A stretch of DNA of 34,472 bases from contig JAKOZI010000208.1 in NCBI GenBank assembly GCA_029780075.1, forward strand, positions 1 through 34,472, read 5' to 3'. Within the stretch, counting starts at the first letter, position 1; every line of letters begins with the position of its first letter. Shown here piece by piece: positions 1 to 6,769 of this stretch. Below the pieces are notes generated by a model that searched no databases, was not told the origin of the DNA, and was given only the letters and a program-made list of their open reading frames with translations. This DNA is from Pseudomonadota bacterium (lineage in GTDB: Bacteria; Pseudomonadota; Gammaproteobacteria; Burkholderiales; Rhodocyclaceae). The position numbers and the translations under genes were made by a program.

Positions 1-63
1 ATAGGACTCGCGAAGCAGGATGGCCGGCCTGGACTTTCGGTTGGGGACACGGGCGATGTACAT
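1..63 (-). CDS. IS1634-like (IS4 superfamily) transposase, N-terminal 21 codons only
   Basis: The minus strand from 63 down to the window edge reads as an open frame starting MYIARVPNRKS and running on as PAILLRESY. This matches my memory of the conserved start of IS1634-family DDE transposases (MYIARVPNR.SPPA.LLRESY). The ATG is at 61-63 and the rest of the protein lies beyond the left edge. Only 21 residues are visible, so the family call rests on a short but distinctive match. The catalytic DDE residues cannot be checked. Confidence 0.65.
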   Translation of the reverse strand, partial: MYIARVPNRKSRPAILLRESY

Positions 64-173
64 GCCGACGATAATATGCAATAGCAGATTGTTTGTAAAG
101 GCATATTATTACATTTACATGCCTACACTTTTTGCCGACTTCATGACTTCTTACAATGAATCCACGACTTACC
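1..173 (-). mobile_element. End region of an IS1634-like insertion sequence; exact border unresolved
   Basis: The stretch from about 64 to 160 is much richer in A+T than the rest of the window and has no convincing gene. It sits between the transposase start and a truncated Crp/Fnr gene, so it should hold the transposase promoter and one terminal inverted repeat. I cannot place the inverted repeat or target duplication because the other end of the element is outside the window. The border must lie between about 64 and 200. Confidence 0.45.
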
Positions 174-659
174 TCAAGGGGTCCGGGAAGGTCCGCCCGA
201 ATGCAGCGAGTACGACTCCACGTCGTTGATCAGGTGATGGAGCCGCATCGAGAGGCCGGCGATCATCTTGCGTCCGAGCCTGGGATCGTTGTCGAGTTCG
301 TCGAGGATGGACGTCTTGGCGATGTGCAGCAGCAGCGAGTCTGCCAGGGCCTGCGCATAGACCATGCACGGCTTGTCCATGAACATCACCGCTTCGCCGA
401 AGGTCTGACCTTGTCCCAGGATGTCGACCACCTTTTCGCCACCTTGTGCCGAGGTAAATGCCAGTTTCACCTGGCCGTAGACGATCAGATAGAAGCCGGT
501 CGGAATGTCTCCCTTGTGGAACAGGATGTCGCCACGCGATGCCGCAAGTTCACGCGAACCGCGCGCGAGACGGACAATTTCTTCACTTTCCAGCTCATTG
601 AACAGCGGCACATGCGCCAGTAGCGCCTGGATATTGATGCCGTGATGATGAGAATGCAT
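174..659 (-). pseudogene. Crp/Fnr-family cyclic-nucleotide-binding regulator, truncated before its HTH domain
   Basis: The 161-residue product (start ATG 657-659, preceded by GGAAAC) has a complete cNMP-binding beta-roll of the Crp/Fnr family at about residues 18-125. It includes GDILFHKGDIPTGFYLIVYG and GQTFGEAVMF, followed by the start of the long dimerisation helix (about 126-152). Family members are about 220-240 residues and end in a winged-helix HTH. Here the family-like sequence stops after SYSLHSG (about residue 155), followed by six unrelated residues and a stop. Given the adjacent insertion-sequence end, the C-terminal DNA-binding domain has most likely been cut off by insertion or rearrangement. 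There is no Fnr-type N-terminal cysteine cluster. Expression of a stand-alone sensor domain is possible but unlikely. Confidence 0.7.
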
Positions 660-907
660 GGGCGGTTTCCGAAAGAGTCGGCTGGAGCCTGACCGGCAGT
701 CGGCAATATTCGCATTTGTGATCGCCGGGGGCAAGTGAGTTGCGAGCAGCTATCGCCTTGCGGTCCGGGAATTCGGCAGGCACCAACCAGAGTAATGCAT
801 GCCTTACGTCCAGGGCTCGCCGGCGATGACGGATGGGAGTTCCTGACAGAGGTTCCGTGGCGCGCGGAGTAGTCCGGCGCGTTGTGGTGCCAATCTGTTG
901 GCGCGGT

Positions 908-1435
908 TCATTGCGGGTTGCCTTCGACCCGACCCGCTGGTCCCTTGGCTGCCAAGGCGCAGCCCTCGTCTGCCTCGAGCCCGGCAATGACCTCGCCAGC
1001 GATGCGATACGACTTGCCGCGGAAGAGGGCGATGACCTTGCCGTGGTGATCGCGGATGGTTGTGTCATAGACACCGGTGCGCCCCGAACGAGAGCGTTCC
1101 TCGCACTCGGCCTCAAGAAGTTCGCCTTCTCTGGCCGGCGTCAGGAAGTCGATGTGGCAGGCAGAAGCGACCGTGTTCCGGTTGTAGGCGTTGCACGCGT
1201 AGGCGAAGGCCGAATCGGCCAGGGTGAACAGATAACCTCCGTGACAGATGTGATGGCCGTTGACCATGTCCGGCCGGACCTTCATCGTCAATAGCGAGTA
1301 GCCGGGACGGACGCTGACGATGGTTATGCCAATCAGCCGGCTCGCCGCATCGCGGCTGAACATGGCGGCAGCGGTTTGTTCGGCGAGCCGTGTTGCAGCT
1401 TCCGAGTTGGCGGTGTTGAGACTGGATCTGGGCAT
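908..1435 (-). CDS. paaI: PaaI-type hotdog-fold acyl-CoA thioesterase
   Basis: The 175-residue product fits the PaaI thioesterase family, which hydrolyses (hydroxy)phenylacetyl-CoA and related aryl-CoA esters in the phenylacetate pathway. The hotdog motif HGGYLFTLADSAFAYACN lies at residues 65-82, with the HGG turn and the catalytic-type Asp (D74). It is followed by the family-typical AS.CHIDFL and the C-terminal HHGKVIALFRGKSYRI strand. The ATG at 1433-1435 is preferred because AAGGA precedes it at good spacing; a longer in-frame start has no such support. The protein is slightly longer than usual (about 140-150) because of a non-conserved C-terminal tail. No other paa genes are in the window, so its substrate here is uncertain and it may be a general housekeeping thioesterase. 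Confidence 0.85.
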   Translation of the reverse strand: MPRSSLNTANSEAATRLAEQTAAAMFSRDAASRLIGITIVSVRPGYSLLTMKVRPDMVNGHHICHGGYLFTLADSAFAYACNAYNRNTVASACHIDFLTPAREGELLEAECEERSRSGRTGVYDTTIRDHHGKVIALFRGKSYRIAGEVIAGLEADEGCALAAKGPAGRVEGNPQ

Positions 1436-1642
1436 CACACATCCTTGGGAAAGAGGATCCTGCCTGTGGTCGATAAGCCGGACGGGAATGGCGTCACGCT
1501 GCTGCGGCGGCGCCTGTAATTCCAGTCCGACAGGGCCTCTGGTACCCACCGGATACTGTCGGCGTCTGCACAGGGCGACCAGGCCGCTTCTGCCGAGGGT
1601 ATTCAGGGCGCCACATACCAGAATGTCAATCCAGTGAAATGC

Positions 1643-2407
1643 TCACTCGGTCGCCGCTGGGGAAGCCGGCATGTTGCGGCGTCCCGGGATGGTCATGAAA
1701 ATTCGCTTCAGGCCTTGCGACGAGCGGGCAAATACCGCGACCGCGTTCCTGGCGGCAGGGGATTGAGATTGATACAGCTGATAGAACTGCGTGACGAGTT
1801 GCACGTAGTTGCGCGTTTCCGGATACGGGGGAATGGTGTTCTTGTATTGTTGAACGGCGCCTTCACCGGCATTGTACGAGGCCAGTACCAGTTGCTGCTG
1901 ATTCGGGAACATTCTGTGGAGGTCGCGCAGGTAGCGTGCCCCCAGGCGAATATTGATCGCCGGGTCGGTCAGTTTCTGCTCGATGGTCTTGTTCTTGTCG
2001 CCCTGCAAGCCATAGCGTTCAGCAGTCGCGGGCATGAGTTGCATCAGCCCGATGGCGCCCTTGGGGGAAATCGCCCCCGGATTGAAGCCCGATTCGGCAG
2101 CCATCACGGCTTTGAGCAGGGCAGGGTCGACCGCAAATTCATCGCTGGCGAGTCTGAGTAGTGGTTCAAATTTTTTCAGATTCGGGTGTTCCGACAAATA
2201 GCGCAGTAGTGCGGGCTTTGCCGGACCAGTCGTCAGGTCTGATGTATGAAGCGGGTTGCCCTGCAGGAAGAGTTGATAGCGTGCATCCATCTTCTCGGTG
2301 GCAAAATGCGCTGCGCCCTGTTCATCGATATAGCCATAAATGCTGGCCTGGGTGCTCGCCGAAACGATGCCCAGAGCAAGCATGCAGATGATGTGGAAGC
2401 CTTGCAT
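1643..2407 (-). CDS. Lytic transglycosylase with SLT (Slt70/MltC-type) domain
   Basis: The 254-residue protein begins with a hydrophobic signal peptide (MQGFHIICMLALGIVSASTQA, cleavage near 21). A short DUF4124-like segment follows (ASIYGYIDEQGAAHFATEKM), then an SLT domain from about residue 85 to 205. The catalytic glutamate is E105 in VMAAESGFNPGAIS, followed by the characteristic KGAIGLMQLMPATAERYG and the later LVLASYNAGEGAV. This class cleaves the glycan strand of peptidoglycan non-hydrolytically in the periplasm, forming 1,6-anhydro-muramyl ends. The start at 2405-2407 gives the signal peptide; the extra 101 in-frame residues upstream are not protein-like. The gene stands alone between the PaaI-type gene and the heme-protein gene, all on one strand. 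Confidence 0.85.
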   Translation of the reverse strand: MQGFHIICMLALGIVSASTQASIYGYIDEQGAAHFATEKMDARYQLFLQGNPLHTSDLTTGPAKPALLRYLSEHPNLKKFEPLLRLASDEFAVDPALLKAVMAAESGFNPGAISPKGAIGLMQLMPATAERYGLQGDKNKTIEQKLTDPAINIRLGARYLRDLHRMFPNQQQLVLASYNAGEGAVQQYKNTIPPYPETRNYVQLVTQFYQLYQSQSPAARNAVAVFARSSQGLKRIFMTIPGRRNMPASPAATE

Positions 2408-2792
2408 CAAACAACTGCCCCGCAGTATTGTCGTGTTCGAGAAATCCCGCGCGCCGTGCTGCTTTGCCCTTTCCCGTGGTGCCGTGACTGCTGCTGACGC
2501 AGCAAGGTCAGGGGCAAGCTGCGAGACAGCAGAAGAAGCGTTCCGTAAAGGCAGAACTGCCTGCAGTCGGGAGAAGAAACGAGGGCACTTGCGCGGACAT
2601 GCCGAAGCGTCGCGGTCGTTGTCGATAACGACGCAACAGACATTATAGCTGATCACTCCGGCTTCGCCGTGGATCGGTACGGGACCGTGTACCTCTTGTA
2701 CAGCCCGCACCAGTGGCTGGGAGGAGTGTCGTCATGCCGACAGTGCAGCTTCGTGGCCGCTGCACTGCGCCGGCAGTGGGGGGGAGAGAGTC
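2408..2792. other. Non-coding interval upstream of the transglycosylase gene
   Basis: I see no convincing gene in these 385 bases. Reading on the minus strand, a perfect TATAAT occurs (plus-strand 2642-2647), but nothing near the expected spacing resembles a good -35, so it is only a weak promoter candidate for the transglycosylase gene. The 3' part (2735-2775) holds a strong inverted repeat listed separately. Confidence 0.4.
2735..2775 (-). terminator. Strong stem-loop downstream of the heme-protein gene, terminator-like without U-tract
   Basis: A perfect 9-bp inverted repeat, CAGTGCAGC (2741-2749) and GCTGCACTG (2759-2767), flanks a 9-base loop. It can be extended by an outer TGCCG/CGGCA stem (2735-2739 and 2771-2775) across a small asymmetric bulge. 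It lies just 3' of the heme-protein stop on the minus strand. No run of T follows on either strand, so it is not a textbook intrinsic terminator. It may protect the transcript end or assist termination. Confidence 0.4.
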
Positions 2793-3629
2793 TTACTGTT
2801 TGGTCGACTTGATGTCGCCGTCGGCCCCGAAGCCCATGGTATATCCCATGGAAACGTGATGGAAGCGGCCGCTGGCATGGTCAGAGTGAATGGCGACGCC
2901 GAAGGGTGTCGCCTTGCCCTCTGCCAGAGTTCCCGAGAGCTTGCGTGTGAAGGTGACGGTGTAGGTCTCGCCGATCTTGCTCCCTTCGGCTTTGACGCCG
3001 GCGGTGCCGCCTTCCATGTTGCGCTTGTCGGTCACCGAGCCGTCGGCGACCTTGGCACCCTTGGCACTCTTCCACTGCATCAGTTCGTAGGCGCCGTCCT
3101 TGGTGTACTTGGTTTTCTTTTCGTCGGCGCCGGGCATGGTGCGCGCATCGCTGTGACAGGTCGCCCAGCAGCCGATCTGTGCGCCCTGGGTGACTTTGTC
3201 GTTGGCAAACATCACCGCAACCTTGACGTCGTTCTCCTTGTCGGCCGGGTCGACGGCTCCACTCGGTGCCTTGAAAGTCAGACGGATGTAGGCATTGTCC
3301 TTGTCGTAGGCAGATTGCACACTGACCGGGAAATTCATCGTCTTGGGTGTGCCCTTGGGTTCGAGGTCCTTGCCGGCGAGACGCTTCATGTCGAAATTGA
3401 GGCCGCCTTTCTCTTCGTGGCAACCGACGCAGCTTTCGCCCTTGTTGAGCCCGGTGCGGCCGCTATGGTCGGATTTCTTCATGACCCACTCGATCGGCGT
3501 TACGGCAGGGTGAAAAACCTGCACATCGCGCTTGGGAACCTTGCTCCAGTCCGGAGCAGCTTGCGCCATCGGCGCGCCCAAAGTCAGCACGACGCCGAGT
3601 ATGGCGAGGGAAAGGCTCGTTCTTTTCAT
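2793..3629 (-). CDS. Periplasmic ethylbenzene-dehydrogenase-type heme-binding cytochrome c
   Basis: The 278-residue product starts with a signal peptide (MKRTSLSLAILGVVLTLG, then MAQA before APDWSKVP). It carries one classical c-type heme site, CVGCH at 67-71, and a second cluster, CWATCH at 154-159, with three residues between the cysteines (CX3CH). The region from about 95 to the end resembles the ethylbenzene dehydrogenase/cytochrome c-552 heme-binding domain family (EB_dh), whose beta-sandwich holds a heme. The ATG at 3627-3629 is chosen because GGAG lies six bases upstream; a GTG four codons earlier overlaps that site. The neighbouring NapC/NirT-type cytochrome is on the same strand, so this is likely a periplasmic electron carrier reduced by it. 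The final electron acceptor is unknown. Confidence 0.75.
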   Translation of the reverse strand: MKRTSLSLAILGVVLTLGAPMAQAAPDWSKVPKRDVQVFHPAVTPIEWVMKKSDHSGRTGLNKGESCVGCHEEKGGLNFDMKRLAGKDLEPKGTPKTMNFPVSVQSAYDKDNAYIRLTFKAPSGAVDPADKENDVKVAVMFANDKVTQGAQIGCWATCHSDARTMPGADEKKTKYTKDGAYELMQWKSAKGAKVADGSVTDKRNMEGGTAGVKAEGSKIGETYTVTFTRKLSGTLAEGKATPFGVAIHSDHASGRFHHVSMGYTMGFGADGDIKSTKQ

Positions 3630-3696
3630 CTCAGACTCCACTCAAGTGTTGATGCGGTTGTCGCCGGCCAAAGTCGGCCTCAGGTTTCTCGTTCGC

Positions 3697-3729
3697 CTTC
3701 GACCACGGACCAGGACACCACGGTCGAAG
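3697..3729 (-). other. 8-bp inverted repeat between the two cytochrome genes
   Basis: CTTCGACC (3697-3704) and GGTCGAAG (3722-3729) form a perfect 8-bp inverted repeat around a 17-base loop. It lies immediately 3' of the NapC-type gene and about 70 bases before the heme-protein start. There is no T-run, so it may be a processing or attenuation hairpin that sets the ratio of the two products, or it may be incidental. Confidence 0.25.
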
Positions 3730-3737
3730 TCATTGCC

Positions 3738-4328
3738 CTAGTCGTCGTCCGGTTCTTCGGGCATGTTCTTGGGTTTCCGGTGGGCGATTCCCTTGTGGCA
3801 ATCGATACAGGTTTTCTTGTCGTCCTGCCCGAGCTTGTGCATCTTGGAAGCACGCGCCTTCTGTTTCTCGATGTCCATCGCCGAGAACGAGTGGCAGTTG
3901 CGGCATTCACGGGAATCACTGGCCTTCATCCTCGCCCACTCATGGGTCGCGAGTTCGAGCCGCTTGGCTTCGAACTTCTCTGGCGTGGAGATCGTCCCCA
4001 TGATCTTGCCGTAGAGTTCCTGGCTGGCCTGAATCTTGCGCATCATCTTGTGCCCCCAGTCCCTGGGCACGTGACAATCAGAACAGTAAGCGCGCACACC
4101 GGTGCGATTGCTGTAGTGAATGGTGGTCTTGTACTCCTGGTAAACGTTGTCCCGCATCTCGTGACAACTGATGCAGAAGTCGAGTGTGTTGGTGGCTTCC
4201 ATGGCGGTGTTGAAGCCGCCCCAAAAAAGGACGCCGCAGACGAAGCCGACCGAAAGCAAAGCCAGTAGCGAGTACCGGGTGCTTGGTCGTTTGAGTTTTG
4301 CCCAGAACCCTGGAACATTGTCGGACAC
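3738..4328 (-). CDS. NapC/NirT-family membrane-anchored tetraheme cytochrome c
   Basis: This 196-residue protein has the NapC/NirT layout. A short cytoplasmic N-terminus is followed by one membrane anchor (about 20-38, LLALLSVGFVCGVLFWGGF) and a periplasmic domain with four CXXCH sites at 52-56, 82-86, 142-146 and 174-178. Length and heme spacing match the tetraheme quinol-oxidising members (NapC, NirT, CymA, NrfH-like), which pass electrons from the quinol pool to periplasmic oxidoreductases. The start is GTG at 4326-4328, with GGGGAG upstream. No napA, napB or nirS is in view; the partner here is probably the heme protein encoded next. NapC versus NirT cannot be settled from sequence alone, so no symbol is given. 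Confidence 0.88.
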   Translation of the reverse strand: MSDNVPGFWAKLKRPSTRYSLLALLSVGFVCGVLFWGGFNTAMEATNTLDFCISCHEMRDNVYQEYKTTIHYSNRTGVRAYCSDCHVPRDWGHKMMRKIQASQELYGKIMGTISTPEKFEAKRLELATHEWARMKASDSRECRNCHSFSAMDIEKQKARASKMHKLGQDDKKTCIDCHKGIAHRKPKNMPEEPDDD

Positions 4329-4478
4329 GATGCTTCTCCCCTCCCTGGACTTCTAGTGCCATCTGCCGAGCGCCGAGGCTGGCGAGAGTCTAGCGGAGGA
4401 GGACGAGCCGACGGTTTGATCTAGGTTAACAAATCGGACAAATCGCGCCGGCCTGCAGGCCAGGGCGTGGCCGACTGC

Positions 4479-5696
4479 TCAGGGCTGAACCTGGTCGATC
4501 TGCAGGCGCAGATTGCGGCTACCCGGTTTGACGCTGCGGAGGCGGCCCAACAGGTCGCCAGGAGAACTCTGGGCCTTGCCGGCCTTGGCGACACGCGCCT
4601 CGATGCTGATCGTGGCGAAATCGGAGATCTTCCTGCCGCCGGAGAGCGCCATCGAGTCGTCAAAATGGAAGCGCAACGGCAGGTCGGCAACCGTCGCACG
4701 CATGGCGGCCAATGGCATCCGGGGCCCTTCCTCAGCACGCGCAAAGACGAACAGTACGTCGTCCGGCCTGGCCAGCGCGGCAAGCTTGCTGCTCAGGGTG
4801 ACTTCGCCACTGACGGCGCCGACACCGGCCGCAGGCTTCCCTGCTGCCTTCGCAGCAGCGGCCTGGGTGGCGATCTCGCGTGCCTTGTTGATGGCGGCTT
4901 CGAGGGCCCTGGCTTCCTCGGAATCGGGTTCGAGTTGTGCGTGCAGCCGCGACCAGTACTCGGCGGCGGCGGCGAACTCCTGTCGGTCGGTCGCTGCGGC
5001 ACCGGCCAGCAGCAGCGCCTGCGGCTCGTCGGGGTCGAGCTTGAGGGCCCGCTCGACCAACTCGGTCGGCTTGCCCTGCAGTTTGCCGCCATTGCTCCGG
5101 CTGATAACATCCGCGTACTCGGCGAGCAGGACCGGGTCCTGGTCGACCAGTGTGGCAGCGCGGCTGTAAGCATCGGCCGCCTCGGGAAAACGTTCCAGCA
5201 CCTTGTATGAACGCGCCAGCATCACCCAGCCCTGGCTATCGTCAGGGTTTTTTCGGAGCTTCTCGACGAGGCCGTTGACCATCTCCAGAATCTGTTCCGG
5301 GGCGACGCGCGTCTGACGCTGCAGCGGGTCGAGTGCGCGTGGATTGCCGATCAGTGTGTAGCCGACGGCGGCCGCCAGCGGCACGACGAAGAGCAGGGCC
5401 AGGGCGGTCTTGCGGCCGCTCAACCGAGAGTCCGGCGGTGCAGAGGCGGGTTCGGCGTCGACTTCGTCGAGCAGTCGACGCTGCAACTCGTTCCGGCTGT
5501 TCTCGAAATCCTCGTCGGCGAGCGAGCCGTCGTGGTGCTCGCGTTCGAGTTCGGCGAGCTGGTCCCGGAAGATCGCCAGATTCGCAACGCGGCGGTCGGT
5601 GGTAGCTGACGCTCCTGGCGCCTGCCAGAGCGGCGGCAACAGAATGGCAATGACAGCGACGAGCAGCAGCGCCGCGGCGATGATGAAAGCGGTCAT
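4479..5696 (-). CDS. ccmI: Cytochrome c maturation protein CcmI (CycH)
   Basis: The 405-residue product has the CcmI arrangement: an N-terminal membrane helix (about 3-23), a charged cytoplasmic loop (RDQLAELEREHHDGSLADEDF, a family hallmark), and a second helix (about 93-115). A periplasmic TPR region follows (about 145-260, including DDSQGWVMLARSYKVLERFPEA) with a C-terminal domain. CcmI binds the C-terminus of apocytochrome c and delivers it to the CcmF/H heme ligation complex. Its ATG overlaps the ccmH stop codon (ATGA), so the two are probably translationally coupled. It is the last gene of the ccm operon; the NapC-type cytochrome follows after about 150 bases on the same strand. Confidence 0.92.
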   Translation of the reverse strand: MTAFIIAAALLLVAVIAILLPPLWQAPGASATTDRRVANLAIFRDQLAELEREHHDGSLADEDFENSRNELQRRLLDEVDAEPASAPPDSRLSGRKTALALLFVVPLAAAVGYTLIGNPRALDPLQRQTRVAPEQILEMVNGLVEKLRKNPDDSQGWVMLARSYKVLERFPEAADAYSRAATLVDQDPVLLAEYADVISRSNGGKLQGKPTELVERALKLDPDEPQALLLAGAAATDRQEFAAAAEYWSRLHAQLEPDSEEARALEAAINKAREIATQAAAAKAAGKPAAGVGAVSGEVTLSSKLAALARPDDVLFVFARAEEGPRMPLAAMRATVADLPLRFHFDDSMALSGGRKISDFATISIEARVAKAGKAQSSPGDLLGRLRSVKPGSRNLRLQIDQVQP

Positions 5697-6178
5697 GACG
5701 GTCTCTGGCTTGAATCGCGGTCCTGCAGCAGCGCCTCAGCCCGCTGCTGTTCTGCAGCCGTCAGCGGTGTGTTCCTGATCGCCCGGTCGCGCCGGCGCAG
5801 GTAGATCACCAACGACGTCAGACCGGTCACGAAGAGCAGGCCCGGGCCGAACCACAGCAGCAGTGTGCTTCCCTTCAGCGGCGGCCGATAACGCACGAAG
5901 TCGCCATAGCGGCTGACCATGAACTCCATGATTTCAGCGTCGCTCCTGCCGTCCCTGATCAGGCCGCGGATCTCGCGACGCAGATCGTTGGCCAGTTCGG
6001 CGTTTGAACCGGAGAGCGATTCGTTCTGGCAGACCAGGCAGCGCAGCTCGGAGGCAATGGCGATCAGACGTTGCTCGGTGGCCTCGTCGGCGGCGAGCAG
6101 TCTGGCTTCTCCGGCGTGGAGGCTGTGCCAGCCCGTTCCCGCCATCGCCAGCAGCACGATCAGCAGCAAGCGCTTCAT
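5693..6178 (-). CDS. ccmH: Cytochrome c maturation thioredoxin-like protein CcmH
   Basis: The 161-residue protein has a signal peptide (MKRLLLIVLLAMAGTGWHSLHA), the diagnostic LRCLVCQNES motif at about residues 46-55 with the redox CXXC, and the three-helix CcmH fold (NAELANDLRREIRGLI, FMVSRYGDFVRYRPP). A C-terminal membrane helix lies near 107-127. CcmH keeps the apocytochrome CXXCH thiols reduced for heme attachment. Length matches single-domain CcmH (CycL), with the TPR part carried separately by CcmI. It overlaps ccmG upstream and ccmI downstream by four bases each. Confidence 0.93.
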   Translation of the reverse strand: MKRLLLIVLLAMAGTGWHSLHAGEARLLAADEATEQRLIAIASELRCLVCQNESLSGSNAELANDLRREIRGLIRDGRSDAEIMEFMVSRYGDFVRYRPPLKGSTLLLWFGPGLLFVTGLTSLVIYLRRRDRAIRNTPLTAAEQQRAEALLQDRDSSQRPS

Positions 6179-6759
6179 CGCGACAGCTCCGCCAGCAGCG
6201 GCAGGATCTTGCCCGAGAAAACGTCAGGGGAGATCGGGCCGGTATGTTTCATGCGGATGATCCCTGCCTTGTCGATGACATAGGTTTCGGGTACGCCATA
6301 GACGCCGTAGTCGATGCCGACGCGGCCATCGATGTCGAGCACCGACAGGGTGTACGGGTTGCCGTGGGTGCGCAGCCAGGTGCTGGCACGCGCGATGACC
6401 ATCGATTGTTCGCTGCCGGGAGCGACCTTGTCGAGGTCGATGCCGCCGTCACCGCGGACCTCCTTGTAGTTGAGACCGACCAAGGGGACAGTGCCTTTTT
6501 TTGCCAGTTCGACCAGCACCGGATGTTCCTGTCGACACGAGACGCACCACGATGCCCAGACATTGAGCAGCCAGACCTTGCCGAGCATGTCCTGCGGCGA
6601 GAACTTCTTTTCCGGTGCCGCGAGTTGTGACAGCGAGAAGTTCGGTGCGGGTTTTCCGACCAGCGGCGAAGGGACATCGCGAGGGTTGAGGTTGAGCCCG
6701 ACGGCGAGCAGTACGACCAGCACGATGAAGCCGATCAACGGCCAGAGAAACCTGTTCAT
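6175..6759 (-). CDS. ccmG: Thiol:disulfide interchange protein CcmG (DsbE)
   Basis: The 194-residue membrane-anchored thioredoxin has a single N-terminal helix (about 5-23) and the family start of the periplasmic domain (PSPLVGKPAPNFSL). The active site WCVSC is at 71-75 in LLNVWASWCVSCRQEHP, and the cis-proline region YGVYGVPETYVIDKAG is present. It reduces apocytochrome c or CcmH using electrons from DsbD. The ATG at 6757-6759 is chosen because it gives the membrane anchor directly and sits 10 bases after the ccmF stop. It overlaps ccmH by four bases. Confidence 0.93.
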   Translation of the reverse strand: MNRFLWPLIGFIVLVVLLAVGLNLNPRDVPSPLVGKPAPNFSLSQLAAPEKKFSPQDMLGKVWLLNVWASWCVSCRQEHPVLVELAKKGTVPLVGLNYKEVRGDGGIDLDKVAPGSEQSMVIARASTWLRTHGNPYTLSVLDIDGRVGIDYGVYGVPETYVIDKAGIIRMKHTGPISPDVFSGKILPLLAELSR

Positions 6760-6769
6760 GGGCAGTCCT

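Noticed and set aside
2856..4268. A 470-codon plus-strand frame across the two cytochrome genes
   Set aside because: It is antisense to two genes with clear CXXCH motifs and signal or anchor segments. Its translation has no recognisable domain; long antisense frames are typical of high-GC codon use.
4416..4429. Possible FNR-like site upstream of the NapC-type gene (TTGAT-N4-GTTAA)
   Set aside because: Only one half-site matches; the other matches three of five. Not listed without a mapped promoter.
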